NCBI GenBank assembly: GCA_009918675.1
Contig: RGDM01000036.1
Coordinates: 1 to 32,580 of the forward strand
From: a bacterium
Lineage (GTDB): Bacteria; Bdellovibrionota_B; Oligoflexia; Silvanigrellales; Silvanigrellaceae
Reading direction: 5' to 3'
Length of the DNA: 32,580 nt
The translations under genes were made by a program, and so were the position numbers. Below, piece by piece: positions 1 through 9,082 of the stretch. The notes under the pieces were generated by a model. That model ran no database searches. It saw only the letters and a list, made by a program, of their open reading frames with translations, and was not told the DNA's origin. The number at the start of each line of letters is the position of its first letter. Positions within the stretch are counted from its first letter, which is position 1.

Positions 1-524
1 GTATGAAAGAAACCCTTCCTGCGGTCATCCAACAGAAAATTGGCGGGCGACAGCTTTCATGGGTCGCGCAAAATTCAGGTGTCAGTGGCGACACCACGGC
101 ACTTGCTCTTGCGCGCCTCAATTGGGTGTTGCGTTCGAAGCCAAAAGTTGTGGTTGTAGCGCTCGGTTCAAACGATGGATTGCGTGGTTTGGCGGTTGAT
201 GAAATGGAGCGCAACCTGCGTTCTATTGTGGGAAAGAGTCAGGCCGCTGGAAGTAAAGTGGTACTCGTTGGACAGCAACTTCCGCTCAATTTTCCGGATG
301 ACTTTCGAGCTAAGTTCGCAGCCGTTTTTCCGCGGGTTGCTCGTGAATATCGGATTGCATTGGTTCCATTTATGCTCGAGGGCGTCGCCCTCGACGAGCG
401 CTTCGTGCTGGAAGACGGAATTCATCCCAATGCCGAGGGGGCACGACGGATAGCAGAAAACATTTGGCCTGTTCTATTTCCGGTCCTCAAGCAAGCAAAC
501 AAAAGTAATGGCCCAGGTCGATGA
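1..524 (+). CDS. TesA-like SGNH/GDSL esterase, 5'-truncated by window edge
   Basis: This is the 3' part of an SGNH-fold hydrolase of the TesA type (acyl-CoA thioesterase I / arylesterase / lysophospholipase), usually a periplasmic ester hydrolase. Visible family blocks are the block II glycine in NSGVSGDTT, block III in LGSNDGLRG and block V in DGIHPN, which holds the catalytic Asp and His. The N-terminal GDSL block with the nucleophilic Ser is not in the window, so the ATG at position 3 is an internal methionine. About 173 residues remain; full TesA proteins are about 190-210. The last codon overlaps the ATG of the next gene (ATGA), which suggests coupling. The family call is firm; the substrate is unknown. 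Confidence 0.88.
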   Translation, partial: MKETLPAVIQQKIGGRQLSWVAQNSGVSGDTTALALARLNWVLRSKPKVVVVALGSNDGLRGLAVDEMERNLRSIVGKSQAAGSKVVLVGQQLPLNFPDDFRAKFAAVFPRVAREYRIALVPFMLEGVALDERFVLEDGIHPNAEGARRIAENIWPVLFPVLKQANKSNGPGR

Positions 525-1063
525 GGTTTTTGTTTATGAAACAGGACAGTGGCAAACCACTTTTCATGAGTGGCTCTCTTTGGAGAAAAATCTGGTGTGC
601 TGCTCTAATTGCTTTGCTTGTGGGCTGTCAGCCGCAAACCCGGCAAGACAGGGCGGGGGTGGGTCCGGAAGTGACTCCTTCAGCCGATGAGCCAGGAAAT
701 GCGCAATCCAACGCTGATGTTCCAGGCGGAAAGAATTCTGCAGCGGACGGGTCCTCCGCTTCGGCGGCTTGGGAAAGTTCATTGAAAACTCTTTGCGAAC
801 AAGGCAAACCCTCGGCATGCAGTCAGTTGGCCTATGAGGCACAAAGAGCAAAAAAGTTTGACGAGGCATTGGCTCTTTTCACCCGCGCCTGCTTAATGAA
901 CGAAGTCCTTGCCAATTGTGCGCAGCCCACTGCGCAAAGCCAAGGGGGAGCTCGTTCTTGTTTTGAGGTTGTTGCTCTGCAGATTCAGAAAGGCAAAAAC
1001 GAGGATGCGGCGCGTTACAAGACATGCGCCTGTGAACGAAGATTCAAACCAGCGTGTTTGTGA
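521..1063 (+). CDS. Small Cys-rich lipoprotein with TPR/Sel1-like repeat
   Basis: A protein of about 180 residues with a signal peptide II: basic SLWRK, a hydrophobic stretch and the lipobox LLVGC, with the lipidated Cys at residue 36 if translation starts at 521. A low-complexity Ser/Ala/Gly linker follows. The C-terminal 80 residues contain regularly spaced Cys pairs and a helical segment (AKKFDEALALFTRACL) that looks like one Sel1/TPR repeat. The start at 521 overlaps the upstream stop as ATGA. An ATG at 536, about 9 nt after a GAGG, is an alternative and would give a more normal signal peptide. Function unknown; probably a periplasm-facing lipoprotein with a protein-binding repeat. It converges on the next gene with a 5-nt gap. 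Confidence 0.72.
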   Translation: MRFLFMKQDSGKPLFMSGSLWRKIWCAALIALLVGCQPQTRQDRAGVGPEVTPSADEPGNAQSNADVPGGKNSAADGSSASAAWESSLKTLCEQGKPSACSQLAYEAQRAKKFDEALALFTRACLMNEVLANCAQPTAQSQGGARSCFEVVALQIQKGKNEDAARYKTCACERRFKPACL

Positions 1064-1068
1064 TTTTT

Positions 1069-2250
1069 TCAAGACTGACTTGTTTCGCTCTGATTATTTG
1101 CTGCGTTTGCTTCGCCTTCGCCCGAAGGCTGCGCTTCGCCTCCGCCTACCACGGCTGTTGGCGGTGCGGATGAGTCAAACGAAGTATCGACCGCAGCAGT
1201 AAAGGCTTCTCCACGGTAGGTGATCATCGTACCTTGCAGCAAACGTTCTATTCGAGAGGTGCGTGCTTCGTCGCCGCCGAGCAGGACGATTTTTGTTCGC
1301 TGACCATTTTCACTGCCAACTTTATTTGCTCGCAATCCACCGTACAAAACCAGTGTTGAGCCAAGAACTGCGCCAGGGTTCGAGGAACAGGTCATGTCGC
1401 CACCAATACGCAGTTCAGACAACTGAACAGAGTTTTCCACTGTGAGGTTCCCGAGGACTCCGACCTGGCTGACCTGAATGTACGTGGTTGTGCAATTGTG
1501 CCAGAAGCGGAGTGTACCTATCATGTTTGTTTGAATTCCACCTTTGGCCTGAACATCGCCAAAGACTTCAATATCAGGTGCCTGCCAATGTCCTTCGACT
1601 TCAAGATTGCCAAAGACTTTCCACTTCATTGTTCCAATGAGGTCGCTAAGAACCTGGACATCGGAATGAAATTCGGCCACTGAAAATTCTGGCGCATGCG
1701 CTTTTTCGACAACATATTTAGGCTGAAAAGTTACGTTTTGTCCTTCAACTTTTAGCTGTCCGGAGGCGCGCGCAACAACGTTTCCGTCACCTTGGAGTTC
1801 AAGTTCAGGAGGAAAATTTAAAGTGATGGGTTCTGGAGTTGGCTCATCTTTGGCAGGAATAACTCCACCCAAGAGGTCGACTCCGGGCTGTGGCGGGGCA
1901 GGTGCAACAATGCGAATGGCGATTTCATTCTTGACTGCGTGGTCCGCAGGACGGCGCAATGACTCATACCATTCCCAGCGTCCCGGCTGCGAGGGTTGTG
2001 GAGGTTCTCCGCAGCAAACTTCAAAATCAGCATCTTTGTGCACGCCGGCCCGCGCAGCGTCGCGAACAACAGTGACGGTTTTCTTGTTTGGCTGAGCTTT
2101 GATTTTGAGTTGAGCAAGCGCTTCAGCAAGTTCGGAGTGTTTCACACTGGCAAGGGTTGAAGGAACTTTTGTGCCTTTACGAAGGACAAGGCTAAGCTTG
2201 TCGTCCGTCAGAGTGAGCACGCTCATCAACGCGGTGCTGGCTGCTGACAT
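1069..2250 (-). CDS. FapA/DUF342-like protein (polymer-forming beta-helix)
   Basis: A 393-residue protein resembling the FapA (DUF342) family, whose members have an N-terminal beta domain and a long right-handed beta-helix similar to bactofilins. Typical FapA features are a PSQPGRWEW segment (about 87-95), the QPGVDLLGGVIPAK motif after about 120, a GQLKVEGQNV strand pair, and repeated short hydrophobic strands of the type V-x-G-x-L-x-V-x-G (about 200-320). It ends in a low-complexity Ala/Ser/Gly/Asn tail. There is no signal peptide, so it is probably cytoplasmic. An AGAGG lies 10 nt before the ATG. It starts 15 nt after the glycosyltransferase on the same strand and is probably cotranscribed with it. 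FapA was named for flagellar assembly, but no flagellar gene is nearby, so its role here is open. Confidence 0.68.
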   Translation of the reverse strand: MSAASTALMSVLTLTDDKLSLVLRKGTKVPSTLASVKHSELAEALAQLKIKAQPNKKTVTVVRDAARAGVHKDADFEVCCGEPPQPSQPGRWEWYESLRRPADHAVKNEIAIRIVAPAPPQPGVDLLGGVIPAKDEPTPEPITLNFPPELELQGDGNVVARASGQLKVEGQNVTFQPKYVVEKAHAPEFSVAEFHSDVQVLSDLIGTMKWKVFGNLEVEGHWQAPDIEVFGDVQAKGGIQTNMIGTLRFWHNCTTTYIQVSQVGVLGNLTVENSVQLSELRIGGDMTCSSNPGAVLGSTLVLYGGLRANKVGSENGQRTKIVLLGGDEARTSRIERLLQGTMITYRGEAFTAAVDTSFDSSAPPTAVVGGGEAQPSGEGEANAANNQSETSQS

Positions 2251-2265
2251 GCGTTGAAGACCTCT

Positions 2266-3988
2266 TCAGTTCAGCGGAAGCAATTTCCAAAGTGAGTCTT
2301 GATTCATTGAGCACAATGTAAAGATGCCATGATTTGCTTCAATCTTCCAATGCATCGCCTGACAAACTTCCGATACGTGAGTGGGCAGCAGCAGCGCAAA
2401 GGTGCGTCCCTGCGGACGTGTCTCATTGAGCGTGCGATCCACGACAACCATGTTTTTGTTTTTTGTGTAGCCAGAGAGTTGGAGAAAAGGATCCATGGGA
2501 GGCAAATAAAGGAGGGTCGTTTCAGCTGCAACCCGATCAACCGTCAGTTTGAGGTGTTCCCACAGGATCCGCGCTCTGATTTCGCTCACCCCGATGAACA
2601 GCGCAAAAAGGAAAATGCTGAGTCGGGAGATTGCTGGGAGGATTTGTGTTGTTTGAGTTTGTTCGGATTTGCCTCTAGACAAATAACGGTTTGCAAAGAG
2701 AAGAATCCCGGTTGCGGCGACGAAGGTCAGGATATCAAGCCAGCGAGCCAGAATAAATTCCTTTAAAGCAGAGAGCCAAGACTTTAATTCGGGAAGAATT
2801 TCTGTGGCCGGCGAGATGATTAACAGCGCTGCAAAAACTATCACCCCTGCGCAGGCAAGCGTGTAAAGACGCCAGGTCCAGGTTGCGAAAAATCTCGTTA
2901 GGTTTTGTTTTGCGAAGATTTTTTCAGTGGCATGTTCAGCGTTGCTGAACCCTGCAGGACAGTATCGTTTGGGAGCCAGGAAAAAAACCGCTGCCAGCAG
3001 ACAGAGGTCTTCAAACAAAGGGGTTGATTGTCTAATGGCAATCCAAAAGCCAGCGCTCGCCGTCAAAAAGACGAAAAAAGGTTCGCGTTGATAAGACTCA
3101 GCCAGCTGAATGGCTCGCGAGCTGCCGGCATGAGTTGCATGCTTCACTTGCTGAGCGAAATGGCGAAGAGCGGTGAGGGCAAAGCCAAGGGCAATAACCC
3201 TCCAAAGAAGTGAACTGCCAGCCCAGCCGGAACGTATGCTTGCGAGGCCAATCCGGTTGAACCAACGCTGGTTCAGGTGGTGAACAAATGCTTGGTAGGA
3301 AGTCTGATAAATAAAGGCAACAGAGTAGCCCGCCGCAACAAGCAAGGAAAGAGAGAGAAACCATCGCCAGAAGGATTTGTTTTTTTCTGCACGCAGGCAG
3401 GCAACGAAACTCGCAATGAAGAGCGCAGGAATCCAGGTGGAATCCCAGCAAAAGAACCGCCAAAACGAAAAAAAGCTGTTCGAGTGCACCGCTGCGGCAA
3501 AGAACGAATAGGAAAAGAACAATGTGTTCGGGTTTTGCTCTCTGCACGAGGCGTGGTTGGAATGGATTCCCAAACAGCTCATCTCGTTTGCGCAAAGCGC
3601 TCCAGATTATGCCTATTAAAATAGCAATGATCACACAGGACATGCGTTCTGCCAAAAGTTCAGCTTGACCGATAAGAGCAAAACACTGTTCCTGACAAAG
3701 GTGGTTGAGTTGATGGGCGAGCCAGGTGGTTGACGACAAGAGCCAAGGGGGATTGTGCAGTGCCTGGCTCAGGATGATTTTGTTGTCGTGCAGAAATTTT
3801 TCAGCCAGTCCGGATGTAAGAGCCGCTGTGTCTGGTAACTTCTTGAGCGACGCGATAAAAAAGATTTCATTCCAAGTGACAGGAGCACGGGTGAGAATTC
3901 CCCACAGACAAAGAAGGACGAACAAACCGACACTGCCAACGAAAGCCGGCGGTTTGCTGAAAATAGAGTGTCTGGGTGGTTGCGTCAT
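2266..3988 (-). pseudogene. GT39/PMT_2-type membrane glycosyltransferase, frameshifted
   Basis: Two overlapping frames on the minus strand together make one polytopic membrane protein of about 570 residues. The first frame (from 3988) holds a first membrane segment, an acidic residue after it (TWNEIFF), an NPPW motif, and an ERMSC...ALRKRDELFGN segment. These match the start of PMT_2/ArnT-type dolichyl- or undecaprenyl-phosphate-dependent glycosyltransferases. The second frame (to 2266) continues with FWRFFCWDSTWIP, further membrane helices and a soluble C-terminus (LPPMDPFLQLSGY). The switch lies between about 3560 and 3468. Removing one base from the A7 run at 3468-3474 would join the frames. 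An AGGATGG precedes the ATG at 3988. It may be a real lesion or a sequencing error. Substrate unknown. Confidence 0.7.
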
Positions 3989-5615
3989 TCAGGCCATCCT
4001 GGCTTTTGTCTGCACAAGTCATTCTTTTATCTTTGCCAATTATACTGCACACGCGCAGACGAAAGCGAGTGCGAAGGCAAATAATTCTTTCCCACTGCCG
4101 CGAGCGCGCAGTCTCTGGAAGCCGACGGTTGGAGAGCCGGAACTCCGCCAGCTGCAGTGGAAGGACGTCTCGCGCAAGACACTCTCGTCTGAACTTGCCA
4201 TGCTCTTTGATGTTCGCAAGCTGATGACTTACTCAAAGCCAGCGCATGCAAGTGCTCAGCAAAACACGTTCGACTTTGGCGCATACCTGTCCAATGCAGA
4301 ATCCAGCCTGGGCGTTGATCCCAATTTACGTCGTTTAACAAACCGTGACGACCTTCAACTTCTTCCTGAGCTACCCATGCGAGCCTATTTTGGTCTTTTG
4401 CATGCACACACGTTTGCCTCAGATGGGCTTGGAGATGCACGCACAGCAATGATCACAGCTCGTGATGTGGCCCGTCTCGATTTTTTCGCCGTGACTGATC
4501 ACTCCGAATATTGGTGGAGAAGGAGTGATGCAACTTTTGCAGAGCAGTCACAAATTGCCCGCGAAGAATCTCGCGATCATTTTGTTGGACTTGTAGGCTT
4601 TGAATACAGCAATTTAGCGCAAGGCCATGTGGTTGTTCTCAATTCAACGGATTGGACCAACGCCTGGCAAAAAAGAACTTTGGAGCAATTTTTTGATTGG
4701 CTGGCGGAACCACAGCAAAGCGATGCAATAGCTATCTTTGCGCATCCTGGTTTTCATAAATATCGCGATTGGTTTGACCTGGCTCACTTTCAAATGGATG
4801 GACGCCTGCAGAAGCAATTTGTGGGTGTCGAGTTCATCCATAGAAACGTCTGGAGACGTGCCATGCGTGGTTATTCGGGCCATCGCAGCTTTCTTGATGA
4901 AGCCCTTGACCAGGGGTGGCATGTTGGGCCTGTGGCGTCGCAAGATAACCACACTGCGTTTTGGGGTGTGTCGGATGGAAATCGTCTCGCACTTTTGCTC
5001 AAAGGGCTCTCACGTGCCGATGTTTTAGAAGCTCTCAAAGCGCGACGGTTTTATTCGACACAAAGTCCACAGTTGCAGATGTCTGTCGGATTGTATTCAG
5101 GCAATTCTTTGCTGGCGACACTGGGTGATCGTATTAATGCGAGTTCAATTAAACTCTCCGAAAGCACGCTTCGGGTGCGCTTTCTTGAGCCGAATTCAAA
5201 CAGCGTTCCTTATCGCTTAGAAGTCCTGTTGAATGGTGAGCCGGTTCGCAGTTTGGCATTCTTGGATTCTTCGAGCGGTCGCGATTTTTCTGAATTGGGC
5301 GATTTGAAATCAGAGCTGCACACGCAGGGGCGGGGAGCCGTGACACGTGATCCTTGGTGGACATCGCTGTTAAACAATGGCTTGGTCACCGGCAAGCCAT
5401 TGAGTTGGTTGTTTGAAAAACAGTCGCATGTTGAGCCTGAGATATTTGATGTGAGCGTGCCAATCTCGTGGTCGGGCTGCGCAGAGGTGACGAATGCGAA
5501 GCAAAAAAACTGGACAATAGGCGTGCGTTATTTTCAGGGAGCGGAGGGTGATAAGCTCACCGTCACCTCGCCTATCATCGTCCAGTGTTCCGCGTCCCCC
5601 GCCTTGCCCAAATAA
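3891..5615 (+). CDS. Exported PHP-domain metallohydrolase (CehA/McbA-like)
   Basis: A metal-dependent hydrolase of the PHP superfamily, close in pattern to CehA/McbA-type proteins. Metal-binding motifs are visible in order: GLLHAHTFASDG, AVTDHSEYW, an acidic GFEYSN, IFAHPGFH and SQDNHTAFWG. Upstream is a hydrophobic segment ending in a TAHAQ signal-peptidase-I-like site. The frame is open back to 3726. GTG at 3891 is preferred because an AGGAG sits 5 nt upstream; TTG at 3954 would give a shorter signal peptide. The C-terminal 150 residues after the PHP domain look like a beta-rich accessory domain. Expected product is about 574 residues, periplasmic or outer-membrane facing. The start overlaps the divergent glycosyltransferase start by about 98 bp and the end overlaps lnt by 41 bp. 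Substrate unknown. Confidence 0.8.
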   Translation: MRIPHRQRRTNKPTLPTKAGGLLKIECLGGCVIQAILAFVCTSHSFIFANYTAHAQTKASAKANNSFPLPRARSLWKPTVGEPELRQLQWKDVSRKTLSSELAMLFDVRKLMTYSKPAHASAQQNTFDFGAYLSNAESSLGVDPNLRRLTNRDDLQLLPELPMRAYFGLLHAHTFASDGLGDARTAMITARDVARLDFFAVTDHSEYWWRRSDATFAEQSQIAREESRDHFVGLVGFEYSNLAQGHVVVLNSTDWTNAWQKRTLEQFFDWLAEPQQSDAIAIFAHPGFHKYRDWFDLAHFQMDGRLQKQFVGVEFIHRNVWRRAMRGYSGHRSFLDEALDQGWHVGPVASQDNHTAFWGVSDGNRLALLLKGLSRADVLEALKARRFYSTQSPQLQMSVGLYSGNSLLATLGDRINASSIKLSESTLRVRFLEPNSNSVPYRLEVLLNGEPVRSLAFLDSSSGRDFSELGDLKSELHTQGRGAVTRDPWWTSLLNNGLVTGKPLSWLFEKQSHVEPEIFDVSVPISWSGCAEVTNAKQKNWTIGVRYFQGAEGDKLTVTSPIIVQCSASPALPK

Positions 5616-7284
5616 GCTGCACGAGTGCGCCTAAACCAGCGCCAGCCAGCAGTGGTGAGTCACCCCAATCTGAGTAGATGGTTCGTTTTTCAAGTACAGG
5701 CAGTTTCGCCCGCAGAGCGCCTCGAGTCATCAGAGGCAGTGCTTCACCTACAAGCTCGCCTGTGGGTGTGAAGGCTGCACTTGGTCCGGTGTTTGCCGCC
5801 AAAATAAAACTGCGGCCATTTTCAATTGCGCGGAAACGACCAAGTTGAAGGAATTCGAATCCGGCATTGCTTTTCCACATCCACAGAAAATTAGCCTGAT
5901 TCACGTAGATGGTGGCGTTCCCTTGAGTTGCCTGAGCGCGAGTTAGGTCTGAGGAAATAGCATCGAAACAGATGAGCGGCGCAACCGCATCGGATGGGCT
6001 GTATGCAAGTGCATCAACGCTTTGTCCGCGGCCAACTTTCGATACATTGTTGACGTTGTCGCGGACGAGGTCGCCTAGCCAGGGGAATTTGTCTTCGAGC
6101 GGAACCGATTCTCCAAAGGGCATCGGCACCCATTTTTTAAAGCTCGGGCTACGCGAGCCATCCGGGCGCATGAGAAACGAGATGGAGTACATGGTGGCCT
6201 TGCGCATTCCAAGCGTATCAAGCTCGGCTTTGTCGAATTCGGCAGCTTGAACGAGAAGTGGTATGTTCCACGCTTTGATTTTCTTGCGCACAACTTCTTG
6301 ATCAGCATCAGACCAAGCGAAGTCAAAAGGGGTTGTGCTTTCTGGCCAGACCAGAAGATCCAATTTCTCGCTGTCTTTTTGACTTGCAATCAATTCGTCG
6401 CTCAGGCTGAGAAGTGAAGGAAGTGACTGCAAGGTGGCGTCTTTTTCGAGTTCCGGGTAGCGTTTTGTATTCGGCAAATACGGAAAACGGAAATTGGGCT
6501 GCACGAAGCCAATATTGGTTTGGCGAGCCTGATTTTGCTCAACTCGCAGCTGTTTGAGTCTTTGATGGCCAACAGCAAAGATCACCAGCCACGTTGAAAG
6601 TGTTGAGACGAGTGCAATTCCAACCCGACCAGGGTTACGAACCGGATCTGCAAAGGCGCGGGAGAGAACAATGTTGCTTGCAAAAACAAAGACCGACAGT
6701 CCCGATGAGCCGATCCAAGCAGCCCACTGAGCCACTGGAAGTGAGCCATGCATGAGGTTTCCGTAAGTCCAATGAAAAAAGCGCGGCATTAGAATTTCAA
6801 TGGCTGTGGTCGTGAACACGAGAGTCCAAGTTGGAAAAGGCGACGCATTGCGTTTCGAACAGCGTGATGCATTCCAGACCAGTGGAAAAAACAGCAGTGG
6901 GAAATAGAGCCCCGCGAGAACACAATACAGGCAGAAGAGAACATTACTGACTGCAGGTGGAATTTCACCAAACAGAATTGCTGGAACGGTGACCCAATGA
7001 AATGCAATCGCAATGACCGTTGCCCCGTAGATCCAGAACAGAACAAAGGCCTCGAGTCCGCGGGTGAAGGGCGTGACCTGCCTCAGTGTCGTTGAATGAG
7101 CGCGCGCCGGCGATTGATAAGTGGTTGGTAAGCGTTCAATAGCCAATAAAAGAGGCACGAGTGCAATTGGCATGAGCCAGGCAAAGGCACTGTGCAACGA
7201 GAGGCTGCGTGGAAACCCGAGAGACGTCAAAAGTCCGCTGATGACAGCAGCAAAAACAGACCACAACATGCGGGATCGAAACAT
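5575..7284 (-). CDS. lnt: Apolipoprotein N-acyltransferase
   Basis: Inner-membrane enzyme that transfers the third acyl chain from a phospholipid to the N-terminal Cys of diacylated lipoproteins, the last maturation step before Lol sorting. The N-terminal 230 residues hold about six to seven membrane helices; a nitrilase-type domain follows. The catalytic triad is recognisable: Glu315 in VWPEST, Lys383/384 in FKKWVPMPFGE, and Cys439 in PLICFDAI. The spacings are close to those of E. coli Lnt (267/335/387). RFRAIENGRSFILAANTGPS is also family-typical. At 569 residues it is longer than the usual 510 or so, mostly through a loop before the catalytic domain. The ATG at 7284 has only a weak AAAGAG upstream. 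The many lipoproteins in this window are its likely clients. Confidence 0.95.
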   Translation of the reverse strand: MFRSRMLWSVFAAVISGLLTSLGFPRSLSLHSAFAWLMPIALVPLLLAIERLPTTYQSPARAHSTTLRQVTPFTRGLEAFVLFWIYGATVIAIAFHWVTVPAILFGEIPPAVSNVLFCLYCVLAGLYFPLLFFPLVWNASRCSKRNASPFPTWTLVFTTTAIEILMPRFFHWTYGNLMHGSLPVAQWAAWIGSSGLSVFVFASNIVLSRAFADPVRNPGRVGIALVSTLSTWLVIFAVGHQRLKQLRVEQNQARQTNIGFVQPNFRFPYLPNTKRYPELEKDATLQSLPSLLSLSDELIASQKDSEKLDLLVWPESTTPFDFAWSDADQEVVRKKIKAWNIPLLVQAAEFDKAELDTLGMRKATMYSISFLMRPDGSRSPSFKKWVPMPFGESVPLEDKFPWLGDLVRDNVNNVSKVGRGQSVDALAYSPSDAVAPLICFDAISSDLTRAQATQGNATIYVNQANFLWMWKSNAGFEFLQLGRFRAIENGRSFILAANTGPSAAFTPTGELVGEALPLMTRGALRAKLPVLEKRTIYSDWGDSPLLAGAGLGALVQLIWARRGTRNTGR

Positions 7285-7306
7285 GGATTCTCTTTTTCAC
7301 AAGGGT

Positions 7307-7334
7307 TTGAGAAAATTCACCCTATATGTAACAT
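7307..7334 (+). promoter_or_regulatory. Candidate sigma70-type promoter for the DUF1573-ftsY run
   Basis: TTGAGA and TAACAT are separated by 16 nt in the short divergent gap between lnt and the DUF1573 gene, about 20 nt before its GGAGG ribosome-binding site. Only sequence similarity supports it. Confidence 0.3.
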
Positions 7335-7355
7335 GGTGGGAACGGAGGTCACAAC

Positions 7356-8732
7356 ATGGTTTGGTCCTGCTCGAGACATTCTTCAGCGTCAGGCAAGTTT
7401 GTTTTGCTGTGGAGTGCATTTGCATCCTTGTCTGGGCTCGCACAGGCTCAAAACAAATCATCCGCAGGACAAGTCTCTGCTGGTGCACCTGCCGCAAGCG
7501 CTGAAAAAAACTCCGCATCACCGGTATTGCCTGTGCCCGCTGCGAATAATCCTGTCAGCGCAACCACACAAGCTCCTGTGGCCGCTTCGCCAGCCAAGTC
7601 GACACCTGCTCAGCAGGAAACGGCACCAACTGAAAAAGAGATTGCAGCAGACAATCTGCAAGGGCAGAAGCCTTTGGCCGAATTCACTCAAATGCGCTAC
7701 GACTTTGGCGATATCGTGCGTGGGCAAAAAGTCTCGTTCGCTTTTGAGTTCAAAAATGTTGGCAGTGGTGTGTTGCAGATCCGTTCCATTCATTCGTCCT
7801 GCGGATGCGTCAATACAAAAGTTGAACCCAAAGACGTTTTTGCGCCCGGAGAAAAAGGAAAGCTGTCGTTCGAATTTGATAGCTCCTATTTTGCAGGAAA
7901 TATCATCCGCACTCTCACTGTAGACACCAACCAAGCCCGCAATTCAGCAATCACACTCACCTTCACAGCGAACGTGCAGGAAGAAATTCATGCGTCTCCG
8001 GCTTTGCTGAGCGTTGGAGAAGTGCTGCCGGAATACAACAAAGCCTGGCTCATCAATCTCTCGACAGCTTTGCGGGCAACCAGTTCGGAGCCCGAAACTA
8101 TTCCCGCAGCCGCTGAAAAAGCAGGGCTCACCTCATCTCAATTGAGCCAGCTGCGCGATACAAAAGAAGTCAAACCTATTTTTGCAACCAGCAGTCAGCC
8201 TGCAATTGCTGCAGAAATTGTTGCGCCTTCAGGCAAAGGCAAAGATTACCAACTCAAATTGACTTTCAAGGGAGGATTGCCGATTGGCCCACTCCGCGAG
8301 AAGGTTTCAATTTGGAATACCTCGCGACACCTGAAGGAATTAATTATCCCAATCGTGGGTGAGGTTGTTGGGCACGTCAAACAAAACGTGAAGTACATCG
8401 AGTTTGGTGTTGTAACTCGCCCCGAAACCGTCAAACGCGCTCTGACGGTGAGCTCAGACAGAAAGGATTTTCAAGTCGAATCGGTGAGTGCTGAATTGCG
8501 CCGTTCGGATGCGCTTGAAGGAATCACGATTGCCGACATCCTTAAATATTCAACGACCCGCGGACAAACTGGGACCCAAGTGAATTTTGAACTGCGCTAT
8601 CCCGACGCGTTGTCTGCAGCTCTGCAAACCATTAACGCCTCTGGGATGTTTATTGTTCGCACCAATGATCCCGATTACAAAGAACTGCGTGTGCCATTCT
8701 TCGGCGTGTTGCGCCAGGAGAACAAACGATGA
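7356..8732 (+). CDS. Exported DUF1573-domain protein
   Basis: A 458-residue exported protein with a type I signal peptide (cleavage probably after GLAQA, residue 31), then a Pro/Ala/Ser-rich linker to about residue 105. Next is a DUF1573 domain with the diagnostic core YDFGDIVRGQKVSFAFEFKN and the SSCGCVNTK segment, Cys149 and Cys151. DUF1573 is an immunoglobulin-like periplasmic fold of unknown function. The remaining 300 residues contain at least two more beta-sandwich-like segments ending in VPFFGVL. A GGAGG 8 nt before the ATG supports the start. The stop overlaps the next ATG (ATGA), so it is coupled to a small membrane protein. Function unknown; probably an envelope scaffold or assembly factor. 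Confidence 0.82.
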   Translation: MVWSCSRHSSASGKFVLLWSAFASLSGLAQAQNKSSAGQVSAGAPAASAEKNSASPVLPVPAANNPVSATTQAPVAASPAKSTPAQQETAPTEKEIAADNLQGQKPLAEFTQMRYDFGDIVRGQKVSFAFEFKNVGSGVLQIRSIHSSCGCVNTKVEPKDVFAPGEKGKLSFEFDSSYFAGNIIRTLTVDTNQARNSAITLTFTANVQEEIHASPALLSVGEVLPEYNKAWLINLSTALRATSSEPETIPAAAEKAGLTSSQLSQLRDTKEVKPIFATSSQPAIAAEIVAPSGKGKDYQLKLTFKGGLPIGPLREKVSIWNTSRHLKELIIPIVGEVVGHVKQNVKYIEFGVVTRPETVKRALTVSSDRKDFQVESVSAELRRSDALEGITIADILKYSTTRGQTGTQVNFELRYPDALSAALQTINASGMFIVRTNDPDYKELRVPFFGVLRQENKR

Positions 8733-9037
8733 GCGAAGCACCGCAACCTCAATCAGCACAGGCGAGCGAACCTCTCAATGCAACCGGAGCTGAAGTTTCC
8801 CCTCAGTTGACTCCGGCACCCGAGGTTTCTTCGTTGGTCAAGACGACTTTAACTCGAGTGCATAATGCTGAAGCAGTTCCTGAGAAAGTCTTTTGGCTGG
8901 GGCATGTTGTTTTTGTTGGCCTTGCTCTCGTCGCTGTGGTGATTATCATGTGGGCGCGAGGGCCACGACGCAAAGATGCGCTTGTGAATACTTCGTCTGA
9001 GAACGGTGTCTCGACACCTGACCTGCAGACGCGCTGA
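8729..9037 (+). CDS. Small single-helix membrane protein
   Basis: A 102-residue protein with a disordered Pro/Gln/Ala-rich N-terminus (1-50), one membrane helix at about 55-76 (FWLGHVVFVGLALVAVVIIM) and a short basic then polar tail (ARGPRRKDA). No signal-peptide cleavage site is evident. The ATG overlaps the stop of the DUF1573 gene as ATGA. I do not recognise a family. Coupling to the DUF1573 protein suggests the two products act together at the inner membrane; this is inference from position only. Confidence 0.68.
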   Translation: MSEAPQPQSAQASEPLNATGAEVSPQLTPAPEVSSLVKTTLTRVHNAEAVPEKVFWLGHVVFVGLALVAVVIIMWARGPRRKDALVNTSSENGVSTPDLQTR

Positions 9038-9082
9038 ATCGCTCTTGGGAAAAACACACAAACGATCAGAAAGGATTGTGCC

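Noticed and set aside
2304..2766. Several long antisense frames, also elsewhere in the window
   Set aside because: They mirror strong genes in other frames, lack RBSs and show no family motifs.
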